The notes under the pieces are model-generated. The model ran no database searches and was not told the DNA's origin. It saw only the letters and a list, made by a program, of their open reading frames with translations. The position numbers and the translations under genes were made by a program. From positions 1 to 51,545 of the forward strand of contig JAJYET010000015.1 in assembly GCA_021785655.1 (NCBI GenBank): a stretch of 51,545 nt of DNA, given 5' to 3'. Below, in pieces: positions 25,647 through 34,655 of this stretch; the stretch's first letter is position 1, and the number at the start of each line of letters is the position of its first letter. This stretch comes from a bacterium. Its GTDB lineage: Bacteria; Chloroflexota; Dormibacteria; Aeolococcales; Bog-877.

Positions 25647-26780
25647 CTAGATCGCCACCCGCACCGGCATGATCACGTAGCGGTAGGTGTCGTCCCCCGC
25701 CGCCCTCACCATCCCCGGGGCCAGCGTCCCGTTGAGCACCAGCTCCACCTCGGGCGAGTCCAGGAGAGCCAGCACGTCACTGACATAGCGGGCGTTGAAG
25801 GCGATGCCGACGTTGTCCCCCTCGATGCTGGCGTCCACCGACGCCACGTTGTCCCCCACCTCGTTGGTGTTGGCGGAGAGCACCAACTGGGAGCTCTCAC
25901 AGCGGATCTTGAGGACGTTGGCGGCGTCACGCGCGAAGAGCGACACGACCCTGGTCGTCCGGCGCAGCTCGTCCGTTGAGGCCCGGGCCACAGTCTGGGA
26001 CCCCTCGGGGAGGACCTTCTGATAGTTGGGGTACACCCCGTCGATCAGCCGGCTGGTGAGCGAGTACCCCGGGAGGTCGAACCGCACCTGGGAACGGGTG
26101 CCCCCCACCGAAAGGGTCACGGCGCCCGGGCTGGAGAGGATGGGCTTGAGCAGGCGGGCCAGCTCCGACAGGGCTCGAGCCGGGATGATCACCGAGAGCC
26201 GGTCCCCGAGGGGGAGCGCCCCGTCCGCGGTCCTCAGCTGGCGCACCGCCAGCCGGTGGCCGTCGGTGGCCACCAGGATGATGTCGGCTCCTGAGATCTC
26301 GGCCAGCACCCCGGTGTAGACCGGGCGGCCCTCATCCCCGCTGGCGGCCACCACCGTCTGTTCGATGGCCGAGAGCAGAACCTGGGGGTCGAGTTCTACG
26401 GTCTGGCCGTCCGCCACCTCGGGGAGAGGAGGGAACTCCGCGGCGTCCACCCCGCGGATGTGGGCGTCGAAGCGGCCCGACTGTAGCCGCACCGTCTGGT
26501 GCACCGGGTCCAGCTCCCAGCTCAGGGGAGCCTCGGGCAGGGAGCTCACGAACTCCGAGAGGATCCGGGCGGGAATGGTTATCGCCCCCTCCTCCAGGAC
26601 CTCGGCGGGCATGGTGTGGCGGATGGTCAGATCGATGTTGGTGGCCGTGAGCTCGATCGCACCCTCGCGCGCCTGGACCAGCACGTTGCTGAGGATGGGC
26701 AGGGTGTTGCGGCTGGAGATGGCTCGGGTGACCGCGGACAGCCCCGCGCCCAGCTGCTGGGGCGAGATCGTGCACTTCAA
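25647..26780 (-). CDS. dnaN: DNA polymerase III beta sliding clamp
   Basis: Processivity clamp of 377 residues. Three clamp domains are visible: QQLGAGLSAVTRAISSRNTLPILSNVL at the start, EGRPVYTGVLAEIS...VATDGHRLAVRQL in domain 2, and VGIAFNARYVSDVLALLDSPEVELVLNG near the end. The C-terminus is YRYVIMPVRV, as usual. Two TTG codons are six bases apart; the second (26780) is preferred since AGGAGG lies eight bases upstream and MKCTIS fits DnaN. The first (26786) would sit only two bases from that site. Confidence 0.95.
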   Translation of the reverse strand: MKCTISPQQLGAGLSAVTRAISSRNTLPILSNVLVQAREGAIELTATNIDLTIRHTMPAEVLEEGAITIPARILSEFVSSLPEAPLSWELDPVHQTVRLQSGRFDAHIRGVDAAEFPPLPEVADGQTVELDPQVLLSAIEQTVVAASGDEGRPVYTGVLAEISGADIILVATDGHRLAVRQLRTADGALPLGDRLSVIIPARALSELARLLKPILSSPGAVTLSVGGTRSQVRFDLPGYSLTSRLIDGVYPNYQKVLPEGSQTVARASTDELRRTTRVVSLFARDAANVLKIRCESSQLVLSANTNEVGDNVASVDASIEGDNVGIAFNARYVSDVLALLDSPEVELVLNGTLAPGMVRAAGDDTYRYVIMPVRVAI

Positions 26781-26786
26781 CTTCAA

Positions 26787-27045
26787 CTCCTCCTTGATCG
26801 GGGTTCTTGGATGGGGTCTCCACAGGCCAGGACGGAAGGGGAAAGACCCTTATAGGAACGTAGCCATAGTAGGGGAGTTGAGACTGGGGAAACCCCTCTC
26901 AGCCCACTTCGATTGACCTGTGCACAGTCGGTGCAAAACCCGGCGGCAGGGGTCTGGCTTTCCACCGCAGGAGGAGGTGGCCAGGGCTCTCCACCGGGAG
27001 AGGCCTCGGCTCCCCAGGGGATCTGGAAAAGCTGTGCCCTCGGCA
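26787..27045. other. dnaA-dnaN intergenic region with DnaA-box-like sites
   Basis: 259 bases without a gene. Weak matches to TTWTNCACA are TCTCCACAG (26817-26825), TGTGCACAG (26919-26927) and TTTCCACCG (26959-26967). A part near 26840-26870 is less GC-rich and holds TANNNT elements on the minus strand that could start the dnaN transcript. Candidate part of oriC or of dnaN control. Confidence 0.4.
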
Positions 27046-28407
27046 TCAGCCGCCCCGGAGGAGGTCGCGAAGGCGGGAGAGGTCCTCCAGCACCTTCGGA
27101 TCCTCCTTGGCGTCATTGGAGATCTTCTCGTACGAGTGGAGGACGGTGGTGTGATCCCGGCCCCCGAAGACCTGGCCTATCGCCGGCAGGCTCATGGCGA
27201 TCTCCTCGCGGATGAGGTACATGGCGATCTGGCGGGGAAAGACGATGTGCTTGTCCCGGCGCTTGCTGGTCATCTCCGCGACCGAGATTCCGTAGTAGTC
27301 GGCCACCACCGCCTGGACTCCTTCCACGGAGAGAGGGCGGGAGTCCGCGGTGGGGATGATGTCGCGCAGGATCTCGGCCACCTCCTCCATGGTGGGGTTG
27401 CCCCGCCCGGTGATCGAGGCATGGGCCAGTACCCTGGTCAGGGCGCCCTCCAGCTCCCGGATGTTCTTCTTGATGTTGTGGGCGATGAAGGAGAGGACCT
27501 CCTCGCTCAGCCAGCCCTGGGCGGGGCTCAGCTTGCTGCGCAGGATCGCCAGCCGAGTCTCGAAGTCCGGTGGCTGGATGTCCACCATCAGACCGCCCTC
27601 GAACCGGGTCCGGAGCCGCTCCTCCAGGGTGGGGATCTCCCGGGGCGGACGGTCGGAGGTGATTACGATCTGACGATTCACCTCCTGGAGCGCGTTGAAG
27701 GTGTGGAAAAACTCCTCCTGGGTGCGGTCCTTGCCGGCGAGGAACTGGATGTCGTCGACGAGCAGGACGTCCACCGTCCGGTAGCGGGTGCGGAACTCCG
27801 CGGTCCGGTTCTCCTGGATCGAGGTGATCATCTGGTTCATGAAGCTCTCGGAAGTCACATAGGCCACCCGCTGGCGGTGGCTCTGCCAGACCGCATGGCC
27901 CACCGCGTGCATGAGGTGGGTCTTGCCCAGCCCCACCCCTCCGTACAGGAAGAGGGGGTTGTAGGCCCGGCTGGGCGAATCCGCCACTGCCCGGCAGGCG
28001 GCGTGGGCCAGAAGCGACGTGTTGCCCACCACGAAGGCGCTGAAGGTGTAGCGGGGGTTGAGCCCCGGGACCGTCTCCCCTGCGCCCTCCGGTCCGGGAT
28101 CGGGAGGGGGCGCCGGAAGCTGGCCCAGCGGTAGCAGCTCGGCCCCGGGAGTCCCCTGGACGGTGAACTCGACAGTCACGTCTTGGTTCAGGATGGCGGA
28201 GAGGGTTTCCCGGATCACCGCCCCGTAGCGGTCGCTGACCCAGTCCCGGGCCAAGGGGGTGGAGACCCCGATCACCGCCTTGGCGCCCCCCTCATCGAAG
28301 TGGAGCAGCCGGGCGTTCTTCAGCCAGGCCTCGTACCCGGGGCGGCTCACCTGGAACCGGAGCTCCTCCTGGGCCGCGGACCAGAGCTGGTCTGGAGAGA
28401 GGCTCAA
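27046..28407 (-). CDS. dnaA: Chromosomal replication initiator DnaA
   Basis: 453 residues with the standard domain order: domain I ([23 protein letters not shown]), a short Pro-rich domain II (about 95-115), the AAA+ domain starting [15 protein letters not shown] with Walker [10 protein letters not shown] (156-164) and Walker [14 protein letters not shown], and the DNA-binding domain IV ending with [18 protein letters not shown] start at 28407, preceded by CTGGAG. It heads the dnaA-dnaN-recF-dciA block. Normally rpmH lies just upstream and divergent; here it is 7.7 kb away. Confidence 0.97.
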   Translation of the reverse strand: MSLSPDQLWSAAQEELRFQVSRPGYEAWLKNARLLHFDEGGAKAVIGVSTPLARDWVSDRYGAVIRETLSAILNQDVTVEFTVQGTPGAELLPLGQLPAPPPDPGPEGAGETVPGLNPRYTFSAFVVGNTSLLAHAACRAVADSPSRAYNPLFLYGGVGLGKTHLMHAVGHAVWQSHRQRVAYVTSESFMNQMITSIQENRTAEFRTRYRTVDVLLVDDIQFLAGKDRTQEEFFHTFNALQEVNRQIVITSDRPPREIPTLEERLRTRFEGGLMVDIQPPDFETRLAILRSKLSPAQGWLSEEVLSFIAHNIKKNIRELEGALTRVLAHASITGRGNPTMEEVAEILRDIIPTADSRPLSVEGVQAVVADYYGISVAEMTSKRRDKHIVFPRQIAMYLIREEIAMSLPAIGQVFGGRDHTTVLHSYEKISNDAKEDPKVLEDLSRLRDLLRGG

Positions 28408-28449
28408 CTCCAGTTCCCCGGTCCGGGGGAGGGCGAGAGAGGACCGCGC

Positions 28450-28484
28450 AATTCACACCTTCTGCACAGGAGTGGAAAATCCAC
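28450..28484. promoter_or_regulatory. DnaA-box cluster upstream of dnaA (candidate oriC core)
   Basis: Within 35 bases are AATTCACAC, TTCTGCACA (28460-28468) and the dyad GTGGAAAATCCAC (28472-28484), whose minus strand reads TTTTCCACT. These are close to TTWTCCACA-type DnaA boxes, and the stretch is visibly richer in A/T than its surroundings. Origins commonly lie directly upstream of dnaA. Confidence 0.5.
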
Positions 28485-28734
28485 CGGAGGGGTAGATGCA
28501 CCCTGGGTTGACAGAAAGCTTGGACCGGGTCCGGCCCACCCCCGCAGTCGCGGGGCGATGGTACCACCGGCGCGGGAAGGCTGCAACGCGCCGCCCGGGA
28601 TGCGGCACATCGAGGGGGACCGCACCCAGCTGCTGGCAGGTGACGTCGATAGCCGCCTGCGGCTCCCGGTCATGGCAGCCTCGCGGCTCGCGTACGGAGC
28701 TACACTCCAAGAAGCAGGCGGCAGTCCTCACCGG

Positions 28735-28939
28735 GCTGGTAGCCCAGCGGGGATCGGCCGGGGTCTCCGTCCCTTCCCAGGGGACCGCAGCCATCTGCCC
28801 GCGGTGCGGGAGCCGGCTGCGGCACCACACCTCCCCTGAGCCACTGCGCCGCGGCTACCGCTGGGCGCATTGCTCGCATTGCCAACTTCCCGCGGATCGG
28901 GACCAGGCCGCCGCTCAGCGCATCTGCTCTCGGGGCCTC
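28735..28939 (+). pseudogene. TnpB (IS200/IS605 OrfB) C-terminal remnant
   Basis: The frame reads VSVPSQGTAAICPRCGSRLRHH, then YRWAHCSHCQ and PADRDQAAAQRICSRGL. This is the zinc ribbon (CPRC...CSHC) and final RuvC Asp motif (DRD) that closes TnpB nucleases. Upstream RuvC and guide-binding parts are missing, so only the last 70 or so residues survive. No partner tnpA was seen. The remnant lies between dnaA and rpmH. Confidence 0.6.
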
Positions 28940-29303
28940 AGCCCCCAGCCGACTGTCCACCAGGATGGGCGGACCAGGCAGCTGGAGATCCACTAAGCCC
29001 AAGACGCTCAGGCGGCGCACTGCTGGCGCCGCCGGCCCAGGCTGAGCTCGACCCCGCCTGGCCACCGTCCCAGGTGGGTGCCCCTCGGGCGGGGATTCCA
29101 CAGCAACGTCCAGGCCACCGCGGCCGTCCCTCGTCGCGGCCTCGGTCCCAGGGCGTTTGGCCACGCCTCCCTCCGCCTCGCTGGGAGTTGCAAAGACGCT
29201 TTGGGCTAGGACGAGGGGCAGACTACCGCAGGAAGCAGCTATTTTCCTGCGAGAGACTCCTCAGCCACAATCGAGTGGGAAGTGCTCGGCGGAGGGACCA
29301 GTG

Positions 29304-29675
29304 ATGAACGTCAAAGGAGTGAGCTGGGTCGGGGTCAAGACCTCGTCTCATGGCGACATGGCCCGGTTCTTCGCTGAGGTCATGGGGCTGCCAGTAGCGC
29401 TTGAGCGACCTGACTTCGTCGTCTTCCAGCTCCCGGACGGAGACAAGTTGGAGGTCTTCGGGGTCGCTGGGCCAGACCCTTCCCAGCAGTTCTCCGAGAA
29501 CGAGGTCGTCGCCGGGTTCCTGGTGGACGACATCGAGGAAGCCTCCGCCGAACTCCTGGCGGCCGGCATCGAGTTGCTCGGCGGGCTCCAACACGGGATG
29601 GATGGGTACGCATGGCAACACTTCCGTGGACCGGACGGCAAGGTCTTCGAGCTGACCTACGACCCTGACCGCTGA
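29304..29675 (+). CDS. VOC (glyoxalase/bleomycin-resistance) family protein
   Basis: 123 residues forming one VOC domain: VGVKTSSHGDMARFFAEVMG, VVFQLPDGDKLEVFG, EVVAGFLVDDIEEASAELLAAG and the closing WQHFRGPDGKVFELTYD with a metal-ligand-type Glu. The substrate is unknown. The ATG at 29304 is the start that leaves just the domain. Apparently intact cargo within the degraded island. Confidence 0.82.
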   Translation: MNVKGVSWVGVKTSSHGDMARFFAEVMGLPVALERPDFVVFQLPDGDKLEVFGVAGPDPSQQFSENEVVAGFLVDDIEEASAELLAAGIELLGGLQHGMDGYAWQHFRGPDGKVFELTYDPDR

Positions 29676-29979
29676 CCGCGAGCAGATCCAACTCCGACTC
29701 ATCTGCTTTGGCGCTGGCCGTGGTGTCCGGAGTTGGGGGTATCAAGCTTGAGCTCCAGCCGATCAGCGGATCCGGTGGCCTCCCCCCTTGGCCCGGCGCA
29801 TGTCGCCCCGCTTCCGGCGGGTGAGCTCGACGTGGGTGAACGCGCGCGGGTCTCGATGCTGGAGCGTCCGTGGCGGGCTCCCACCCGGCTCAGCTCGCCG
29901 CGCCCCCGCGCCGACCGGATGGGCTCATGCTGATCCTCTGTCGCACCAGCCGGTTCGTGTCAAGCCCCCCGGCCGAAAG
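29676..29979. other. Gap without a recognisable gene
   Basis: Nothing convincing on either strand; frames are short and low in complexity. Confidence 0.35.
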
Positions 29980-30625
29980 GTGAAGCGAAGGAACCGGACA
30001 CCGATCGAGGTCCGCCCGGCACTCCGACAAGACGTCGCCGCAGCGAGCACCGTCATGGCCCGCGCCTTTCTCGACGACCCCCCTTTCTCCTGGGTCCTGC
30101 CCGCTGCCGAGACCCGTGAGCGGCGCCTCGGGAGGTTCCTCTCAGTAGCGATGAAGGCCGACGCCTTCGGCCGGCGGCCGCCAGCGGATGTCGAGGTGGC
30201 CACCAGGCCCGGCCGGCGAGTTGGCGCGGCGATCGGGCACCCACCCGGGACCTGGCCGCCCACGCTCCGGCACCAGCTCGCCACACTTCCGGGGAACATC
30301 TGGGCTCTTGGTCGGCGCCTCGGCGCGGCCAGCGCCCTCGCTCGAGCTCTCGGCAGCGCCCGTCCCCGCCGACCGCACTGGTACCGCGCCTACACCGGCG
30401 TCGAGCCCGCCCTGCGAGGACACGGGGTCGCCTCCGCCCTGCTGCGACATCGACTGGCCCCTTGCGACGGGGGACCACGCCGACGCCTATCTCGAGTCGA
30501 GCAAGCCCAGCAGCGTGGCCCTGTACGAGCACTCTGGCTTCGAGCCGACCGGCGTCGCCCCCGTCCCCGTCGGCGCGCCGATCATCACCCCAATGTGCCG
30601 CGCCGCACGATCCTCCCCGCTGTGA
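29980..30625 (+). pseudogene. GNAT acetyltransferase, frameshifted
   Basis: From a GTG at 29980 the frame reads IEVRPALRQDVAAASTVMARAFLDDPPFSWVLP, then WYRAYTGVEPALRGHGVASALLRH, the acetyl-CoA loop of a GNAT. The frame breaks near 30450-30475. Another frame then supplies the missing end, DAYLESSKPSSVALYEHSGF and GAPIITPMCR, the normal GNAT C-terminus. One or two indels have therefore split an otherwise full-length gene. Confidence 0.7.
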
Positions 30626-30977
30626 CACCGCCGTCGCCCGCGGACTGTTCCTCGACGTGCTCGCCACCCAGGAACGCGAGACGGTCGAGCGGGCTGAAGA
30701 GCATTACCTTCGACTGCTCGAAGGAAGCTTCTGCGGGCGCCCCTCTCGTGCAGAGCGATCACAACATACGTTGGTGCCGTATAGGATCCGGCCGCGGTGA
30801 CACGAGGGGGCGGCTGCTGCTCAGCCGTGCCGGTCTATCGGCGGCTAACAGCGGCGGCCCCACCCTGGCGCCGGGCTAGGGGCCCGAGACTCCCGAACGC
30901 CAGCTGCTTCGCGCCGGGTCGGGATCGGCTTCAGCCAGCAGTGTCCGTGGGGCCGGCACGGCCAGGGCGGTCCCGGG
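30626..30977. other. Gap without a recognisable gene
   Basis: 352 bases between the broken GNAT gene and the Tn3 remnant. I saw no family match, hairpin or inverted-repeat end. Confidence 0.35.
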
Positions 30978-31136
30978 GCGGTCGTCGCCTTGTTGGCGGC
31001 CGAGGCCTGCAAGATCGGCCTGGTCCTGGTGACTGGCCGCGGCGCCACCGCCCTCAGCGGGCAGGGGCCGCCGCAGGTGGGGCAGAACTACGTGCGGGGC
31101 GAGACCCTCTCTGCCGCCGCCGCCTTGGAGGCGCTG
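30978..31136 (+). pseudogene. Tn3-family transposase fragment
   Basis: The frame reads AVVALLAAEACKIGLVLVTG, then GQNYVRGETLSAAAALEALL. This resembles the part of actinobacterial Tn3 TnpA that reads roughly LLIAEACNIGLTPV...VDQNYVRAETLxAANAxL. Only about 50 residues remain. Its end abuts the end of the anti-sigma gene on the other strand. A resolvase remnant at 32.5 kb supports a decayed Tn3-like element. Confidence 0.5.
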
Positions 31137-31844
31137 CTACGGATACTCCGCCCACAGCAGCCAGGTACTGTACCTGCGCAAGAAGAAGTAGGTGCCCTCG
31201 ACCGCGGGGTGGCGCGTCACACATTGCGCGATCGAGATCGTCGGCGAGCACGTGCTCAGCGCCCAGGAGTCGGAGACGGAGCGCCTGCCACATGAAGACT
31301 CCAACGGGGCTGAGTACGGGGAGGTGACCGCTGGTGCCACAAGGACCGCGGACATCGGATACGCCCGACCCGACTTCTGCTGCCACCAGCGGTTGGCCCT
31401 CACTACTGGCCACGCGGCACGATCCGCAAGTTTGAGGTCTGCCAGTTCGCTGCGCGCGGTGACCAGCGCATTGAAGGTCGCCCAGACAGCCGCCGAAGGG
31501 TCTCCGATGGCAGGACTGACGCCGGCCAGACTGGGACAGGTGAACGGCGCACCTGCGGGGAACGGGATACTCCCGGGGCCCGTGGGCTGGTGTGGCGATG
31601 GGTAAAGAGCACCTTGCGGTTGGTTCGGTGTCGGCGGCGTTGTGCGGAACAGCTGGCTCGAACCTGCCAGGGCCGCCGCCACGATGACCGCGGTACCGGC
31701 TGCGGCCGCGAAGGGTCTCCAGTTGAGCTTGGTGGGGCTGCCCCGTACCCGCCCCCGGACTCTCTCCACCAGCCCCGGGCTCGGCTCGGTGGCCACCAGC
31801 GAAACCAGCAGGCGTCGTAGGCGCGACTCCAACTCGTCAGCCAT
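31137..31844 (-). CDS. Single-pass membrane protein, probable anti-sigma factor
   Basis: 235 residues. A cytoplasmic head (MADELESRLRRLLVSLVATEPSPGLVERVRGRV) precedes one membrane helix (FAAAAGTAVIVAAALAGSSQLF), then an extracytoplasmic part with Pro-rich start and Cys residues. The ATG at 31844 overlaps the end of the ECF sigma gene by eight bases, the usual arrangement for an anti-sigma factor. The zinc-binding HxxxCxxC motif of ZAS anti-sigmas is absent, so the call rests on context and topology. Its C-terminus runs up to the Tn3 remnant and may have been altered by the insertion. Confidence 0.65.
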   Translation of the reverse strand: MADELESRLRRLLVSLVATEPSPGLVERVRGRVRGSPTKLNWRPFAAAAGTAVIVAAALAGSSQLFRTTPPTPNQPQGALYPSPHQPTGPGSIPFPAGAPFTCPSLAGVSPAIGDPSAAVWATFNALVTARSELADLKLADRAAWPVVRANRWWQQKSGRAYPMSAVLVAPAVTSPYSAPLESSCGRRSVSDSWALSTCSPTISIAQCVTRHPAVEGTYFFLRRYSTWLLWAEYP

Positions 31845-32346
31845 CTGAAAGCTCCCGACGGATCCTACGGAGAGCGCGGGCGTAATGGCTGCGAGCCGTG
31901 CCAGGTCGCGTCCCGAGGATGCGCGCGCAGTCGTCCAAGGGGTAGCCCGAGCCAAGATGAAGCGAAAGCACGGCTCGCTGGGACGGCGTCAGGTGCGAAT
32001 ACGCCCGCCTAAGATCCAACAGCGCGTCGACATCCTGGTGCGGGGCCGATTGCTCCCTCGGACGCCCCGGGTGCCATCGTGCGACGGCCAGACGGCGGCG
32101 CAGGTCCAGGCACCGGCGCACGCAGACGGTCGTGAGCCACGCCCCTGGGTTGTCGGCCCGCGCTAGCTTCTCCTTCGCTCGCCAGGCCTGTTCATACGTT
32201 GCCTGCACCGCATCCTCCGCATTCGCCGGCTGACCGAGGATCGCGAAGGCCAACCCGTACAACCTGCTGGCCTCGGCATGGACCAGCGATTCGAACTCCT
32301 GGACGCCGGGCTCTACGTCATCCTCGGTCGAGTCCATCTGCCCCAT
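31837..32346 (-). CDS. ECF-family RNA polymerase sigma factor
   Basis: 169 residues. Region 2 is FESLVHAEASRLYGLAFAILGQPANAEDAVQATYEQAW, and region 4 is LDLRRAYSHLTPSQRAVLSLHLGSGYPLDDCARILGTRPGTARSHYARAL. Length and layout are normal for SigE-like ECF factors. ATG at 32346. The overlapping downstream gene is the likely anti-sigma partner. Confidence 0.9.
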   Translation of the reverse strand: MGQMDSTEDDVEPGVQEFESLVHAEASRLYGLAFAILGQPANAEDAVQATYEQAWRAKEKLARADNPGAWLTTVCVRRCLDLRRRLAVARWHPGRPREQSAPHQDVDALLDLRRAYSHLTPSQRAVLSLHLGSGYPLDDCARILGTRPGTARSHYARALRRIRRELSDG

Positions 32347-32459
32347 AGTCGCGCTGGACCACCGCCTGGGTTACGCGCGCTGCCGGATTCGAAGCGGGTC
32401 TGCCCGGCAGGACCACTAGTTCGAGGCGGCCAGGCCCAACTCCAGATGCTGTGAAGGCA

Positions 32460-32690
32460 TCTCCCACGACTTGCAGGCCCGCGGCGTCGACCTGGTGGTG
32501 ATCGACCAGGGATCGACACCTTCACCGCGGTGGGACGGATGTCCTTCCACATCCTCGGCGCCATCGCCGAGTTCGAGCACCCCTCGATGGCCGAGCGCAC
32601 CCGCGACGGTCTCTGGCCGCCGCCCGGGCCCGAGGCCGTACCGGGGGGCAGCGGCCCAAGCTCACCCCCCGCCAGGTCAGGATTGGCGGT
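32460..32690 (+). pseudogene. Serine recombinase (resolvase) remnant, two frameshifts
   Basis: Three pieces in different frames follow the order of a resolvase N-terminal domain: HDLQARGVDLVVIDQG; then IDTFTAVGRMSFHILGAIAE with FEHPSMAERTRDGL; then AAARARGRTGGQRPKLTPRQV. The pattern matches the usual IDT..GRxxFHxxxxxAEFERxxxxERTxxGLxxARxRGRxGG of resolvases and invertases. The catalytic-serine N-terminus is absent. It overlaps the end of the methyltransferase gene by 14 bases. Confidence 0.72.
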
Positions 32691-33441
32691 CCGCTTTCTC
32701 CCAGACCGAGATATGAGACCTGCTCTCGGCGGTGAACGGGGATCGTTTCCAGTCAGCCCAGCGGTGCCGGAGCGTCATGCCGGCCAGCTTGGCCATCAGG
32801 TCGAGCTCTGACGGCCACACGTACCGGAACGGAGTCCGCGACTCGCGCACAGTGGCACTGCCAGGCATGAAATGATGTGACACGGCCTGCTGGTCCACAA
32901 AGTCGACGTAGTGGTCGTAGCCGACGTAGCCAGGAGCGTGGGCAAACACGCGAGCATGTTCCCCGGGAGGCACGCGGCGGAGATCAGGGACGCCGACCTC
33001 GATCAGGAACCTCCCTCCGGGCTCGAGATGAGCCGCGGCGTTGGCGAAGCAGGAGACCTGCTCGCCCTGGCTGGTGAGGTTCCCGATGGTGTTGAAGACC
33101 AGGTACACGAGACGGAAGTGGCCATCGACTCGAGTGGTGGCCATGTCGCCGATCGCCACCGTGATGCGCTCGGCGCCTTCCTTGCCGCGCAGCCGCTCGA
33201 CCATGGCGGTGGACAGCTCGATCCCTGAGACCGCAACTCCACGAGCTGCCAGGGGTATGGCCACCCGGCCGGTACCTACGGCGAACTCAAGCGTCGCACC
33301 GTCTCCGGCCAACTCCGTGAGCTGAGCAAGGGTCGGACCCAGCACTTCTGTGGCAAACATCGTCGCCTCGTCCTGGTCGTAGCGCGCCGCCGCGTCTTCG
33401 CCGAAGTGGTCCTGGGTCACCCCGACATTCTCACGCCCCAA
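32677..33441 (-). CDS. Class I SAM-dependent methyltransferase
   Basis: 254 residues. The SAM-binding motif I is ATLEFAVGTGRVAIPLAARG, followed by VSGIELSTAMVERLR (acidic loop) and RLVYLVFNTIGNL. Substrate unknown; the N-terminal YDQDEATMFATEVLGPTL resembles small-molecule methyltransferases. TTG at 33441 or GTG at 33420 could start it. It seems intact although its neighbours are broken. Confidence 0.82.
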   Translation of the reverse strand: MGRENVGVTQDHFGEDAAARYDQDEATMFATEVLGPTLAQLTELAGDGATLEFAVGTGRVAIPLAARGVAVSGIELSTAMVERLRGKEGAERITVAIGDMATTRVDGHFRLVYLVFNTIGNLTSQGEQVSCFANAAAHLEPGGRFLIEVGVPDLRRVPPGEHARVFAHAPGYVGYDHYVDFVDQQAVSHHFMPGSATVRESRTPFRYVWPSELDLMAKLAGMTLRHRWADWKRSPFTAESRSHISVWEKADRQS

Positions 33442-33458
33442 GCGATCCCTCGGTGCTC

Positions 33459-33762
33459 CAGGTGGTGGCGGGCGGCGGCCGCTATCTGGCTGGGTTTGGG
33501 CTGTTCGCCCTGACCATCGGTGCCATCGGTCGGCACGGCGCTGCGGCTATCACCGGGATTATCGGCTTCGCGCTGGTGATCACCCCGCTGGAGCCGCGGA
33601 TCCCAGGCGGCGCCGGCAAGCACCTCCATGCCTATCTGCCCACCGCCCCCGGGCCCTGAGCACTCAGGCAAGGCGGCCCCCGCACGGCTCTCGCCCGGGC
33701 AGGGATTCGCCGTCTTTCGCATCTGGACGGCGGCACTCTTGGCCATTGCCGCGGTCCTCTGA
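33459..33762 (+). pseudogene. ABC-2 type permease C-terminal remnant
   Basis: GGGRYLAGFGLFALTIGAIG and TGIIGFALVITPLEPRIPGG, then HLHAYLPTAPG, match the last membrane helices of ABC-2 permeases. The frame stops at 33659. A second frame continues with SPGQGFAVFRIWTAALLAIA and ends at 33762, the usual permease finish. The first part of the gene is missing, as is the ATPase. Confidence 0.6.
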
Positions 33763-33774
33763 TCACTCAGGTGG

Positions 33775-33970
33775 CCCGCACCAGACGTATGGTGGTTGTT
33801 CCAGATGTTCGCGATGAAGGTGAGGCTGATGTCGAAGGTGAGCAGCTCCGGTCGGCCAGTCCCGGCCCCCGCCCACCTGGAGGCCCTGGCCTCTGCAGGC
33901 TGAGCGTCATGATGCCGAGGACCACCGCCATGGGTCCGTCGCCGAAGGCCTCCAGCCGATGGGCACTGCG
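33775..33970 (-). pseudogene. TMEM175/DUF1211-like channel remnant
   Basis: On the minus strand HRLEAFGDGPMAVVLGIMTL matches the first helix signature (RLEAFSDGV-A) of TMEM175 potassium channels. After a frame change, LLTFDISLTFIANIWNNHHT matches the second conserved block (xxxIYWNNHHH). The protein is therefore broken and truncated. Confidence 0.55.
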
Positions 33971-34096
33971 AGCGGCGCCTCCGCCCGCACCGCCGTCACT
34001 CACGAGCTGTCCTCCTCCGCGGCGCCCCACCGCCACGGCTCATGGCTTCGGCGGTGCCTGCCAGGGGCGGGGCCGGGAGCGCCGGAGGCCCTTGCG

Positions 34097-34516
34097 ATGA
34101 GTGGGCTGGGAGAGCGGGATGGAGAGGGGGGACTTGGGCTCCAGGCCGACGTCCACGTGGCCGCCATGGAGGTGGCGCGAGGGGACGTCGTGCCGGCGAC
34201 CCTGTCGGTGCGAGCGCCGGCTGGAAGTAGCCCCCGCCGCGCCGAGTGGGGAGCACCCGTGACGGGCGGGATCCGCCGACCCGGGGCCCCGGAGCCCAGT
34301 GGGTGGTTCTCCGGCCGCGTGGCGGGCGTGGAGCGGTGGGCGACCCTTGACCCCGAACATCCCATCGCGATGGCCGCTCTCATCGGCACGACCCCGGTCG
34401 TGCCGGGCCGTGTCCTCCCGCTCGGGGTTTATGAGGTGGTGGTCCACGTTCTCCTCAGCTTGGGGCCGGAACAGGTTCGGCTGGAGGCGGTGGGCCCGGA
34501 GATCTACCTGGTCTGA
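34097..34516 (+). CDS. Possible hypothetical protein
   Basis: 139 codons from an ATG at 34097. The second half (FSGRVAGVERWATLDPEHPI, GVYEVVVHVLLSLGPEQVRL, EAVGPEIYLV) looks like a real beta-rich protein, while the first half is low-complexity. No family recognised. It may be a decayed gene. Confidence 0.4.
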   Translation: MSGLGERDGEGGLGLQADVHVAAMEVARGDVVPATLSVRAPAGSSPRRAEWGAPVTGGIRRPGAPEPSGWFSGRVAGVERWATLDPEHPIAMAALIGTTPVVPGRVLPLGVYEVVVHVLLSLGPEQVRLEAVGPEIYLV

Positions 34517-34655
34517 CCGCGACCGCGGAGCGTCAGCGCTCCCAGGCCCCGTAACTCAGCCACGAGCGGAACTGGCCGCGTGCGCCTCGGCGGGACCGGT
34601 GACAGGGACGGAGGCAGGCGGGGCTCTGACCCGGAGCCGGTCAGCCGCTCTGCCC

